NCBI GenBank assembly: GCA_002071445.1
Contig: MWFE01000024.1
Location: forward strand, 49,528-113,527
DNA from: Bacteroidetes bacterium ADurb.Bin008
Lineage (GTDB): Bacteria > Bacteroidota > Bacteroidia > Bacteroidales > Tenuifilaceae
Direction of reading: 5' to 3'
DNA: 64,000 nt
Shown: one piece after another, positions 44,601 through 54,609 of the stretch
Numbering within the stretch: position 1 is the stretch's first letter
How the letters are laid out: the number at the start of each line of letters is the position of its first letter
Notes under the pieces: model-generated
What the model was told of the DNA's origin: nothing
Seen by the model: the letters and a program-made list of their open reading frames with translations, nothing else
The model's database searches: none
Program-made: the position numbers and the translations under genes

Positions 44601-45782
44601 ATGGAGACAGGAAGTGTGAAAGATAAAGTTGTACTTGTTGGTGTGCAATTGCATGGGCAACCTGATGCAGTGGTTGATGAATACCTTGAAGAATTGAAAT
44701 TCCTTGCCGAAACAGCAGGGGCTATCGTAGTGAAATGGTTTGTTCAGCGACTGGATTCTCCCAATGCAAGGTCGTTCATTGGACAAGGGAAAGTTGCAGA
44801 AATTAAGCAATTTATCGATAGTAATGGTATAACCATTGTTGTTTTTGACGATGAACTCTCATCGACACAGTTGCGAAATCTGGAAAGGGAGTTAGGGATT
44901 AGGGTTTTGGATAGGACCAACCTTATTCTGGACATATTTGCCCAAAGGGCAAAGACGGCTTATGCCAAAACTCAGGTTGAACTGGCACAGTACCAGTATC
45001 TTTTACCACGCCTAACAAGAATGTGGACACACTTGGAGCGCCAAAGGGGAGGGATTGGCCTCAGGGGTCCGGGAGAAACGGAGATAGAAACCGACCGCCG
45101 TATTATCCGTGACAGAATAGCCAAATTGAAAGCAGAGCTTGTTAAGATTGACAGGCAAATGGCCACTCAGCGAAAAAACAGAGGGAGTCTGGTTAGGGTT
45201 TCCCTGGTTGGATATACCAACGTTGGCAAATCAACCATTATGAACCTGTTGAGCAAGTCTGATGTTTTTGCCGAGGATAAGCTATTTGCCACCCTTGATA
45301 CAACGGTGCGTAAAGTGGTAATTGATAACCTTCCCCTTTTGCTATCCGATACGGTTGGCTTTATCCGCAAGTTGCCTCACCAGCTGGTGGAGTCGTTTAA
45401 ATCCACTTTAGACGAGGTGCGTGAGGCAGACATACTGCTCCATGTGGTGGATATTGCTCACCCAACTTTCGAAGAGCAGCTAAACGTGGTTAGCCAAACG
45501 TTGCACGAAATACAGGCCGATAACAAACCCATACTTTTGGTTTTTAATAAAATCGATGCTTACCAGTGGGTAGAAAAAAATGAGTTTGACATTACTCCAA
45601 TAACAAAGGAGAATTTCAGCCTTGAGGAGTTAAAACGCACATGGATTTCCAAGAGTAATTCCCCCTGTGTTTTTATTTCCGCCAAGTATAGGGTGAATAT
45701 TGATGAGCTACGAAAAAGTATTTATGGCCTGGCAGCAGAAATCCATCGGAAGAGGTATCCAAAAGACAATTTTTTGTACTGA
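44601..45782 (+). CDS. hflX: ribosome-associated GTPase HflX
   Basis: HflX is a GTPase that binds 70S ribosomes and 50S subunits, splitting stalled ribosomes after stress. The 393 residues fit. The N-terminal domain has SPNARSFIGQGKVAEIKQ and the linker GGIGLRGPGETEIETDRR; the G domain has G1 GYTNVGKST, G2 region FATLDTT, G3 DTVGF and G4 NKID. The gene stands alone between the TonB-type gene and the convergent asd gene. Confidence 0.96.
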   Translation: METGSVKDKVVLVGVQLHGQPDAVVDEYLEELKFLAETAGAIVVKWFVQRLDSPNARSFIGQGKVAEIKQFIDSNGITIVVFDDELSSTQLRNLERELGIRVLDRTNLILDIFAQRAKTAYAKTQVELAQYQYLLPRLTRMWTHLERQRGGIGLRGPGETEIETDRRIIRDRIAKLKAELVKIDRQMATQRKNRGSLVRVSLVGYTNVGKSTIMNLLSKSDVFAEDKLFATLDTTVRKVVIDNLPLLLSDTVGFIRKLPHQLVESFKSTLDEVREADILLHVVDIAHPTFEEQLNVVSQTLHEIQADNKPILLVFNKIDAYQWVEKNEFDITPITKENFSLEELKRTWISKSNSPCVFISAKYRVNIDELRKSIYGLAAEIHRKRYPKDNFLY

Positions 45783-45815
45783 TTAATTGCCCGTGGGGCA
45801 AGTGGACATTGCGCA

Positions 45816-46811
45816 TTATTTACCCACCCAGCCCCTTTCAATTATAAGTTCTGCTATTTGAACGGCATTGGTGGCTGCGCCTTTTCGAAGATTATCCGAA
45901 ACAATCCAAAGGTTTAAACTCCTGGGTTGCGAGGGATCTCGTCGAATTCGGCCTATGAATACATCATCTTTTCCTTTGGAATATAGGGGCATAGGGTAAA
46001 CATTATGGGACGGATCATCCTGAATGGTAATTCCTTTGGCATCACGCAGGAGTGAGAATACTTCATCCATATCGAATTCACTCTCAAACTCAATGTTTAC
46101 CGATTCGGAATGTCCGCCCACAACCGGAACACGAACAACAGTGGGCGAAATCATTATGGATGAATCGTTTAAAATTTTTCTGGTTTCATCGATAAGTTTT
46201 TGTTCTTCAGTGGTATATCCGCTCTCTAGAAAGGTGCCACCATGGGGAATACAATTCAAATCGATGGGATGGGGGTAGGCCATCTCGGTTTTTTCTCCTG
46301 CTCGTTCGGCATACAATTGGCTTACTGCTTTCACCCCCGTCCCGGAAACCGACTGGTAGGTAGAGATTACTATCCTACGGATTCCATACCTCTTATGTAA
46401 AGGGGCAATGCCAACAACCAACTGAATGGTGGAGCAGTTTGGGTTGGCAATTATTTTATGATCGGCTTTGAGTATATGGCCATTCACTTCAGGAACTATA
46501 AGGGGAATGGTATCGTGTTGCCTCCAAAAGCTAGAATTGTCAATAACAAATGCCCCTGCCTCGGCAAAAAGTGGTGCCCACTCCTTTGAAACCGATGACC
46601 CTGCAGAAAAAAGAGCGATATTTGGCTTGGCTAAAACCCCATGCTTCAATCCGACAACGGGAACATTTTTTCCACGGAAAGTGATAACTTTACCAATTGA
46701 CTTTTCGGAAGCAACGGGAATGATTTCGGACACATTGGGAATTCGTTCGTCAACAACTTTAAGCATCTCAGTCCCCACCAAACCGGTACTTCCCACAATG
46801 GCAATTCGCAT
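45816..46811 (-). CDS. asd: aspartate-semialdehyde dehydrogenase
   Basis: Asd reduces aspartyl phosphate to aspartate semialdehyde with NADPH on the way to lysine, methionine, threonine and diaminopimelate. The 331-residue protein has the NADP loop VGSTGLVGTEML at the start and the catalytic NPNCST (Cys126), then the substrate motif SGTGVKAVSQLY and the C-terminal GGHSESVN with the His of the active site. Nothing is missing. It is divergent from the lamin-tail secreted protein and lies end to end with hflX. Confidence 0.96.
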   Translation of the reverse strand: MRIAIVGSTGLVGTEMLKVVDERIPNVSEIIPVASEKSIGKVITFRGKNVPVVGLKHGVLAKPNIALFSAGSSVSKEWAPLFAEAGAFVIDNSSFWRQHDTIPLIVPEVNGHILKADHKIIANPNCSTIQLVVGIAPLHKRYGIRRIVISTYQSVSGTGVKAVSQLYAERAGEKTEMAYPHPIDLNCIPHGGTFLESGYTTEEQKLIDETRKILNDSSIMISPTVVRVPVVGGHSESVNIEFESEFDMDEVFSLLRDAKGITIQDDPSHNVYPMPLYSKGKDDVFIGRIRRDPSQPRSLNLWIVSDNLRKGAATNAVQIAELIIERGWVGK

Positions 46812-46868
46812 GGTATCGCATTTTTTTATTTCTTTGTAAAAGTAATACTTTCACTAAAAACAATCACC

Positions 46869-49800
46869 ATGAGAAAACTGGGTTTTATTTTACTCTCACT
46901 TTTGTACCCAATGATCATCATGGGACAAACGGTTTCTTACAATTTTGAAGATGGAAGCCTTGAAGGATGGATGCAATTTCCTGAAAACAGATGGGAAGCC
47001 CTGGATACCAGCCCCATAAATGGGTCATTCTCCTTGCAACACAATCACTGCTCACCCACAGAGAATGGCATCGACAGGATTTCGGTACCACTGCCTGCAT
47101 GGGACGAAAACACGGGCAGTATCACCTGGAGATTTTTGCTGAAACACACATACGCCCCCTCTTCAATGAACCACTGGGTGGTGTTTCTGACATCGGATGT
47201 GGGAGCCGAAGGGATGATTGCTGCCGGCAATCCCAATGGCTATGCCATAGGCGTAAATTTGGTAAGTGCCAACGATATACTCACGCTATACCGGGTTACC
47301 AATGGGAGTTTTACTGCTATATTATCCACTGCAATCAACTGGGAAACAGATATTGGAACAACACAATCATCGGTTGGGGCAGTGGAGGTTGAACGGAAGT
47401 TCGACGGAACTTTTATAGTGAGGGCATCAACCGAGGGGTCGTTTGCTTCACTTCAGCCACAGGGTAGCGTTGTGGACACGGAACATGAGTATGGGGGATA
47501 TTTTGGGATATACTTCCGCTATACCACTAACTACGCGTGCAGACTATTTGTGGACGATATTTCATTCTCATACAACCCTGCCAATTTGAACGAGCCAAAT
47601 GCACAAGTGGTGGCTCCCACACAACAGGTTGAAGGGGGCATTATCAGTTCGCTGTTCACTGAAAGCGATCTGGCCACGGATATTTTTCGTTTTCGCATTG
47701 AAGATTTGGGCGATGCCCAGGCATTGCCAACCTACACCACAAAATTGCGTTTCAGCAAGGTTGATTTACCCAATGCAGCCAACTGGATGGAAACCATTGG
47801 TGGAATTAGGTTAAGAAGCACTACAGCAGAAATACCCATACTCTCCACATATATTTATTCCAATTCGATTGAGGTGAACGTTGACCAGTATGCCATGACG
47901 GTTAATAATAACTCATCTAAGGAATTTACCCTTTCCATATACCTCAATCCCGATGGTATTGCCGATGGCTCAGCCATCCAAATGATGGTTGACAACCAGG
48001 ATCATGGATGGGAAACTCATGCTGCGGGTTCGGAATATCTGCCCGAATTCCCGGCTCAGGTGGTGTCGAATATATTTACCATTCAGGTTATTCCCACCCA
48101 CCTGATTTTTCCCAATCCTCCAGTTCAAATATTGGTAAACGAGGTGTTCTCCATCACTGCTCATGCCGCTGATATTATGGGTAATCTTGCCACTAGTTTT
48201 GAGTCTTCCTCAGTTATCTTAAGTCTGGAACAGGGAGAGGGCGAACTGTTGCCTGTGCATGCATTGACAACCAATGCTGTTGGAGGCATTGCTACATGGG
48301 GAGATATATCGTACAACGGGAGGGATGTTTTCCGATTGAAAGCTACAACGGATGGCTTGGAGCAAGCGATTAGCGAAGAGATAAACGTCATTAACGATAC
48401 CACATCACATGTTGCGGCTCCCGTAGCACAGCCTGAGGGGATGCCCTTGTCATCCACTATTACCACTCCGGGACAGGCGGTTGAGGTCTTTCGGTTTTTG
48501 GTTGTTGACAATGGCAACAACGATGAGTTGCCCACCGACGTTAGTCAGATTTTCATTAAACGACCATCGGGGGCAAACATGACTTCATACAGTGCAAGTA
48601 TTGCCGGTGTGGTGGTTAGGGCCAATGGTAAGATTGTTTCTACCGGTCCCCCACAAATTCTGGCAGCATCCATAAGCATACCCATTCCCGAGGGCATTCT
48701 GGTGGTGGAAGACGGTGAAAGCGTAGAGGTATCCCTAAGTATTTATTTTAAAACCAGCGGGTTGGTTGATGGGAGCAACCTGCAGTTTATGGTTGATACC
48801 GGTGAACATGGATTTGCAGCTTATGAAAGCGGGTCAACGTTTTCATCGGTTTTTCCACAACCCGTTGTTTCCAATGTATTTACCATTGATGTTCAGGCCA
48901 CAAGGCTAAAATTTTCATCGGTTCCTCAGCACGTAGGACTTGGAGAGGAGTTTTCGGTACAGGTTTCGGCTGTGGACGAGAATGGCAATCTTGACATTAA
49001 TGCAACCGGAACGGTTACCCTATCGAAGAACAGCGGCACAGGTTTTCTCAACATCCCTTCGCCCAACCAGAATCTGTCGCAGGGTAAGGCTACGTGGACA
49101 AAACTGGTGTTCTATCAACCCAATCCGTTTACCCTGTTGGCCTCGTCCAGTAAATATGACGATGTCATTTCGCCGTTGATCTACTGTGCCGATTTCACCT
49201 CCACACTGGTATTGCCCGAGGCACCTCCTGAGGATTTAACCATAAGCAGTCTTGCTGTAGATACGCTGAGTGCTGTTGAAATTTTTCGGTTTAGCATTGC
49301 CGATGGTGGCGATACCGATGGCCTTCCAACCTACGTCACGCGGCTGGCCTTCCAATCTTATGGTTTGCCCACCGATATGCCTTTGAGCAAGGTTATAGAG
49401 GGGGTGGTTCTCTCGTCAAACGGAGAAACGATTGACATATCAGAGGTGACCATTTCGTCAACAACTATTCAGCTTGATTTTGAAACGGGTAGTTTGGAAA
49501 TTGCCGATGGCGATACCCTTAATTTATCACTATCGGTTTTCCTTAAAAAGGGTGGTTTGACGAATGGCTCAACCATTTGCCTTTACGTTCCCCCGACAGG
49601 ACATGGTTGGCAGGCCTCGCCATTGGGATCAGGGTTTATTACCGCTTTCCAGGCGGGATTGGTTGGGCCTGTGGCAAGCATCGAGGTAAAAGCAACGGAT
49701 CTGCTCTTCGTTAAGCAGCCTTTCATGGCATTACCCGATATCCCCCTTGGGCTATGGGTGGGTGCAACTGATAGGTATGGAAATATTGACAATCAGGTTG

Positions 49801-52577
49801 ATGGTGTGGCTGCCATAACCCTTGAATATGGCCCGGGCTCCTTCCAAACCAATTTCTACGAAATGGATTTTAACGAGGGCATAGTTCAGTGGAACGATAT
49901 AAAGTTATCCTTATCGGGGATTTATCAGTTTAAAACCAGGGCCATGTTTGAGGGAATGACTCCACAGGCGGTTTCTCAGCCCATTTGGTGTGGTATAAGT
50001 CCCCATACATACATCGATGAGGATTTTGATTCCGATCCACTTTCCTTCAACCTTTACAACGACTGGATTGTATCAACGGTATCGCCCATTGAGGGCAATA
50101 GATCGTTGAAACACGGCCTGTCAGGTGTAGCGGGTATCAGCACCCTCTCCATTCCTCTTAACATTGGGAATATGGGAGCAAGCCCCATGGAGTGGTCATT
50201 CACCTTACGAAACGGGAACTGGGACCCCTCATCAGAAAACGCATTTTGGTTTGTCCTGGCATCCGATACCACATCAATAAAACCGGGTGATTTTAACGGG
50301 TATGCCGTTGGCGTGAACCTTTCGGGCTCTACCGATTTGCTTTCGTTGTGGAGGCTAAGTAAAGGTGAATCACCCAAACTTTTAATCCAGTCCAACTTCG
50401 ATTGGGATGAGAGTGAAACCGTACTAATCAGAGTTAGCAGGTCGCCCCGTGGTATTTGGAGCCTTTGGTTCCGACCTGAGGAGGGAAATTCACCCATTCG
50501 CCTTGCCGGACAAATAGATGATACCCGACATTCAACGGTTGTCACCTGTGGCCCGGTTTTTAAGTTTACCGCATCCAGGGCAGGTGAATTTTGGTTGGAT
50601 AACCTGAAAATCCATTCGGTAACCTTCCCGCCCGTTATTCAAAGCGTGCGCATGCTGAACTTAACCTCGTTGGATGTGACTTTTTCTACCCCTGTTGATC
50701 AGGAAGATGCTGCCAATACGTCCAATTATTCCATAAAAACGCTTGCCGGTAGTTCGATACCTGTTCTTGGTGCATATCCCATGGAGCATGACCACTCGGC
50801 GGTATCCATTCGTACGGATGCCATGCCATTGGATGACATGAGGCTGGTGGTAAAAGGCATTCACAATGAGAATGGAACCCTTACGGTACGCGACAGTATG
50901 GTCTTTGGTATGGGAGAGGGAGCGTTTGGCAGCGTGATAATAAATGAGCTTATGGCAAGGCCTTCACCTCCTGTGGGGTTGCCGAACGTAGAGTTCATTG
51001 AACTTTTCAACAGGAGTGGCTCACCCATGTTGCTGAGAGGGTGGAGGCTGAGGGGCAATAATAAATATGTCAATATCCCGGAGGTTACAATTGAGGGCAA
51101 TGGCCACCTTATCCTCTGCGGAAATAGTGGGGTGGAGGCCATGAGCGAGTATGGGCCGACCCTTGGGGTAACTTCGTTCCCCTCGTTGCTGGTTGGTGGC
51201 ATGTTTCTGGCTTTGTACAACGAGAGAAATCAGGTAGTGTCGTGGGTTGAATACAACGACACCTGGTATGGCGATGATATCAAGAAGGCGGGAGGATACT
51301 CTCTGGAGCGTATCGATCCCAATAACTTGGCGGAAGGTAAGCCCAACTGGATTGCCTCCAACGACCCGTCGGGAGGAACTCCCGGAAGGGAGAACTCTGT
51401 TTTGGCCGACAATCCCGATGTTACATCACCACGGGTGGTCGAGTTGAAAGTTGTGAATCCATCGTTGATAGAAATTGGATATTCGGAGGCCATGGATAGT
51501 CTTTCCATTGCCATGGTTAGCCATTACAGCATTTCATCAGGAGTAGGCAATCCCATTTGGGCAATATCGCATGGTCCAAAGTACGACAGGGTAAGCCTTA
51601 CGCTTGGCCAACCCATGCAATTGGGCGAGATTTATGAAATATGCTTCCATGAAGACATTGTAGATTTTGCAGGAAACGGATTGGTGACACCATGTATGGA
51701 TATGGCCATTCCGCAGGAGCCTGCACCTGGAGATGTCATTGTAAATGAGGTGCTTTTTAACCCCTATGCGGGGGGAGTTGATTTTGTGGAGATATACAAT
51801 AAATCCCGAAAGGTGTTTGATATAAGTAAACTTTGGATTGCCAACCGGAATAAAACAACCCTCAACCTCAACGAGTACTATCCGGCCTCGGATAGTTCCA
51901 AACTGCTCTTCCCCGAGCAGTATGCCGTACTGACGGTGAACCCGGGGCTTGTGGAACAGTTTTATTTCATTGAGAACCCTCAGGCCATGGTATGGACTAA
52001 AAAAATGCCATCCTATCCCAATGACCTTGGCTATGTGGTTGTTCTTGACGAATTTGGCACTGTCCTCGATGAATTTGGCTATACCGAGAAGATGCACTTT
52101 AAGCTGCTATCCAGCGTTAAAGGGGTATCGCTTGAGCGCATTCATCCCGATCTTCCCTCGGGCGATCCATCGAGCTGGCAATCGGCAGCGCAGGCTGCCG
52201 GATTTGCCACCCCCACGGCAAAGAACTCGCAGTATAGCGAACCCGCTGAGGGCGAGGACGAGTTTATCCTCACACCTCAGGTCTTCTCCCCCGATGGCGA
52301 CGGTTTTGATGATGTCCTGCTGATTACATACAACCTGCCCGAGGAGGGATATGTGGCCAATATCATGGTTTTCGACTCGCGAGGCAGAAGGGTGAAACGG
52401 CTGGCCGCCAATATGACCTTGGGTACATCGGGTGCGTTGAAATGGGATGGAACCACCGATGAGGGTAGGAGAGCCTCCATAGGTGCTTACGTTGTCTTTA
52501 TTGAAGCCTTTGACCTGAAGGGAAATGTGAAGCGATACAAGAAAACCTGCGTGGTGGCCACGAGGTTGGGAGGATAA
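46869..52577 (+). CDS. large secreted lamin-tail protein with gliding-type C-terminus
   Basis: The 1902-residue protein has a signal peptide (MRKLGFILLSLLYPMIIMGQ) and looks built for surface adhesion or matrix. An N-terminal beta-sandwich (about 22-235) recurs at about 1047-1255. Between them are three related units of 255-270 residues (starting near 240, 514 and 779), each with an EVFRF-like strand and an HGW or HGF motif. Then come an Ig-like domain, a first lamin-tail domain (INELMARPS, about 1354), another Ig-like domain, a second lamin-tail domain (VNEVLFNP, about 1621) and a C-terminal FlgD-like Ig fold (QVFSPDGDGFDD, about 1800). That last element resembles the type B C-terminal domains of T9SS cargo rather than the type A sorting domain of the two giants upstream. 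Confidence 0.88.
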   Translation: MRKLGFILLSLLYPMIIMGQTVSYNFEDGSLEGWMQFPENRWEALDTSPINGSFSLQHNHCSPTENGIDRISVPLPAWDENTGSITWRFLLKHTYAPSSMNHWVVFLTSDVGAEGMIAAGNPNGYAIGVNLVSANDILTLYRVTNGSFTAILSTAINWETDIGTTQSSVGAVEVERKFDGTFIVRASTEGSFASLQPQGSVVDTEHEYGGYFGIYFRYTTNYACRLFVDDISFSYNPANLNEPNAQVVAPTQQVEGGIISSLFTESDLATDIFRFRIEDLGDAQALPTYTTKLRFSKVDLPNAANWMETIGGIRLRSTTAEIPILSTYIYSNSIEVNVDQYAMTVNNNSSKEFTLSIYLNPDGIADGSAIQMMVDNQDHGWETHAAGSEYLPEFPAQVVSNIFTIQVIPTHLIFPNPPVQILVNEVFSITAHAADIMGNLATSFESSSVILSLEQGEGELLPVHALTTNAVGGIATWGDISYNGRDVFRLKATTDGLEQAISEEINVINDTTSHVAAPVAQPEGMPLSSTITTPGQAVEVFRFLVVDNGNNDELPTDVSQIFIKRPSGANMTSYSASIAGVVVRANGKIVSTGPPQILAASISIPIPEGILVVEDGESVEVSLSIYFKTSGLVDGSNLQFMVDTGEHGFAAYESGSTFSSVFPQPVVSNVFTIDVQATRLKFSSVPQHVGLGEEFSVQVSAVDENGNLDINATGTVTLSKNSGTGFLNIPSPNQNLSQGKATWTKLVFYQPNPFTLLASSSKYDDVISPLIYCADFTSTLVLPEAPPEDLTISSLAVDTLSAVEIFRFSIADGGDTDGLPTYVTRLAFQSYGLPTDMPLSKVIEGVVLSSNGETIDISEVTISSTTIQLDFETGSLEIADGDTLNLSLSVFLKKGGLTNGSTICLYVPPTGHGWQASPLGSGFITAFQAGLVGPVASIEVKATDLLFVKQPFMALPDIPLGLWVGATDRYGNIDNQVDGVAAITLEYGPGSFQTNFYEMDFNEGIVQWNDIKLSLSGIYQFKTRAMFEGMTPQAVSQPIWCGISPHTYIDEDFDSDPLSFNLYNDWIVSTVSPIEGNRSLKHGLSGVAGISTLSIPLNIGNMGASPMEWSFTLRNGNWDPSSENAFWFVLASDTTSIKPGDFNGYAVGVNLSGSTDLLSLWRLSKGESPKLLIQSNFDWDESETVLIRVSRSPRGIWSLWFRPEEGNSPIRLAGQIDDTRHSTVVTCGPVFKFTASRAGEFWLDNLKIHSVTFPPVIQSVRMLNLTSLDVTFSTPVDQEDAANTSNYSIKTLAGSSIPVLGAYPMEHDHSAVSIRTDAMPLDDMRLVVKGIHNENGTLTVRDSMVFGMGEGAFGSVIINELMARPSPPVGLPNVEFIELFNRSGSPMLLRGWRLRGNNKYVNIPEVTIEGNGHLILCGNSGVEAMSEYGPTLGVTSFPSLLVGGMFLALYNERNQVVSWVEYNDTWYGDDIKKAGGYSLERIDPNNLAEGKPNWIASNDPSGGTPGRENSVLADNPDVTSPRVVELKVVNPSLIEIGYSEAMDSLSIAMVSHYSISSGVGNPIWAISHGPKYDRVSLTLGQPMQLGEIYEICFHEDIVDFAGNGLVTPCMDMAIPQEPAPGDVIVNEVLFNPYAGGVDFVEIYNKSRKVFDISKLWIANRNKTTLNLNEYYPASDSSKLLFPEQYAVLTVNPGLVEQFYFIENPQAMVWTKKMPSYPNDLGYVVVLDEFGTVLDEFGYTEKMHFKLLSSVKGVSLERIHPDLPSGDPSSWQSAAQAAGFATPTAKNSQYSEPAEGEDEFILTPQVFSPDGDGFDDVLLITYNLPEEGYVANIMVFDSRGRRVKRLAANMTLGTSGALKWDGTTDEGRRASIGAYVVFIEAFDLKGNVKRYKKTCVVATRLGG

Positions 52578-53033
52578 TAACCTTAGTCATCATGTTTTTT
52601 TAATCTTAATCAAAAGATTTTCAAACACTTCCCTGGAAGAAGTTCCTTGGTTCTTCTTAATGCATTGGATAATTTTTAATCCTCTTTTCTTAATGTTCAC
52701 AAACACAAAAATTATGGCTCAAATTATCACAATTCTGAGCCGAAATTTCCTTTTAAATGATTAGTAACAGAACTTAACATGGCTTTACGCACCAAAGACA
52801 TAATAAATCAAAATCAGTGGTTCTAAATTTTTAACGCGGTGTTGCATTGTAATACACAGCGCATTATGTTGTTATTTTCAATAAAATGAAAATCTATGTA
52901 ATGCGTATATTTTTGCAGTGTTGATAATGGTTTTAATGGCCATTATCATTGAATCGGACTAAAGGGGTTATTAAAAATATTCCACTATTTTTGCAATCAA
53001 TTTTTGGATTAGAAATATTTTACACATAATGCA
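52578..53033. other. AT-rich intergenic region before glyS
   Basis: The 456 bases hold no gene that I can see. It is AT-rich, with two possible -7 boxes (52908-52915 and 52986-52993), the second listed separately, and a weak GAAGAA/TTCTTC inverted repeat near 52640. No terminator with a T run was found after the lamin-tail gene. Confidence 0.5.
52986..52993 (+). promoter_or_regulatory. possible -7 promoter box for glyS
   Basis: TATTTTTG matches TAnnTTTG and leaves a leader of about 33 bases before the ATG at 53034. A second copy of the same box lies at 52908-52915. Neither has a good -33 element at 19 bases. Confidence 0.4.
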
Positions 53034-54587
53034 ATGACCCAGGAGGAACTTTTCAAAAAGCTTATTGCCCACAGTAAGGAGTATGGCTTTGTTTACCAGA
53101 GCAGCGAGATATACGACGGGCTAAGCGCTGTGTACGATTACGGACAGAATGGAGTTGAGCTGAAAAACAACATCAGGCAATACTGGTGGGATGCCATGAC
53201 CCGCCTGCACGAGAATATTGTGGGGTTGGATAGCGCCATTTTCATGCATCCCCAAACCTGGGTGGCATCGGGTCACGTGGGAGCATTCAACGACCCCCTC
53301 ATTGATAACAGGGATAGCAAGAAGCGCTACCGCGCTGATATTCTGATTGAAGAGTGGATTGCCAAGCAGGAGGAGAAAATCGAAAAAGAGGTGGCAAAGG
53401 CCTCCAAACGATTTGGCGACTCGTTTGATGAGTCAATGTTCCGCCAAACCAATCCCAGGGTAAAAGAGGTACAGGCGAAGATTGATGTGGTGAATGCGAG
53501 AATGATTAAGGCGCTTGATGCCAACGATCTGGCGGAGGTAAAAAGAATTATTGAGGATTGCGAAATAGTGTGTCCCATATCGGGTTCGCGCAACTGGACG
53601 GATGTGCGCCAGTTCAACCTGATGTTCGATACCAAACTGGGTTCGGTATCCGACGAGGCCAATACCATATACCTACGTCCCGAAACAGCACAGGGTATCT
53701 TTGTTAATTTCTTAAACGTTCAGAAGACGAGCCGCCTTAAGATTCCCTTTGGGATTGCACAGGTGGGAAAAGCTTTCCGCAACGAGATTGTGGCCCGCCA
53801 GTTTATATTCCGTATGCGTGAGTTTGAGCAGATGGAGATGCAGTTCTTTGTCCGCCCCGGCGAGGAGATGAAATGGTACGAATACTGGAAGGAAAAACGT
53901 ATGCAATGGCACAGGGCTATGGGTTTTGGCGATGACAAGTACCGTTTCCACAAGCACGAGAAGCTGGCGCACTACGCCAATGCCGCTGCCGATATTGAGT
54001 TCAACTTTCCATTCGGCTTCAAGGAGGTGGAGGGTATTCACTCCCGCACCGATTTCGACCTCTTAAACCATCAGAAGCACTCGGGTAAAAAGTTGCAGTA
54101 TTTCGACCCCGAAACAAACGAGAGCTACGTTCCCTACGTGGTGGAAACTTCCATCGGGCTCGACCGCACATTCCTTATGGTTCTTTCGGCGGCATACGCC
54201 GAGGAGAAAATTGCCAAGGAAGACGGTGGTGAGGATGAACGCGTTGTTCTACGTATTCCACCTGCATTGGCCCCGGTCAAGTTGGCCGTTTTCCCGCTGG
54301 TTAAAAAGGATGGATTGCCCGAAAAGGCACGCGCCATAATGAACGATCTGCAGGTTGATTTTGCCTGCCAGTACGAGGAGAAAGACAGCATTGGTAAGCG
54401 ATATCGCAGGCACGACGCCATTGGTACGCCATTCTGCATAACCATAGACCACCAAACCACGGAGGACGATACGGTTACCATACGCTACCGCGATACCATG
54501 TTGCAGGAACGGGTGCAGGCTACGCGCTTACGCGAGATAATGGAAGACAAGGTGAGCATTAGGAAGATGCTCATGAGCATTAGGTAA
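53034..54587 (+). CDS. glyS: glycyl-tRNA synthetase
   Basis: The enzyme charges tRNA-Gly. At 517 residues it is the single-chain, homodimeric type found in Bacteroidetes, archaea and eukaryotes, not the two-subunit type of many bacteria. Class II motifs are visible: RPETAQGIFVNF, GKAFRNEI and, near the C-terminal part of the catalytic domain, SIGLDRTFLMVL, followed by an anticodon-binding domain with LPEKARAIMND and RYRRHDAIGTPF. The start is the only in-frame ATG before the first conserved block. A matching tRNA-Gly(CCC) is 12 kb away. Confidence 0.96.
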   Translation: MTQEELFKKLIAHSKEYGFVYQSSEIYDGLSAVYDYGQNGVELKNNIRQYWWDAMTRLHENIVGLDSAIFMHPQTWVASGHVGAFNDPLIDNRDSKKRYRADILIEEWIAKQEEKIEKEVAKASKRFGDSFDESMFRQTNPRVKEVQAKIDVVNARMIKALDANDLAEVKRIIEDCEIVCPISGSRNWTDVRQFNLMFDTKLGSVSDEANTIYLRPETAQGIFVNFLNVQKTSRLKIPFGIAQVGKAFRNEIVARQFIFRMREFEQMEMQFFVRPGEEMKWYEYWKEKRMQWHRAMGFGDDKYRFHKHEKLAHYANAAADIEFNFPFGFKEVEGIHSRTDFDLLNHQKHSGKKLQYFDPETNESYVPYVVETSIGLDRTFLMVLSAAYAEEKIAKEDGGEDERVVLRIPPALAPVKLAVFPLVKKDGLPEKARAIMNDLQVDFACQYEEKDSIGKRYRRHDAIGTPFCITIDHQTTEDDTVTIRYRDTMLQERVQATRLREIMEDKVSIRKMLMSIR

Positions 54588-54609
54588 ATTGGCAGAACTG
54601 CACAATTAT

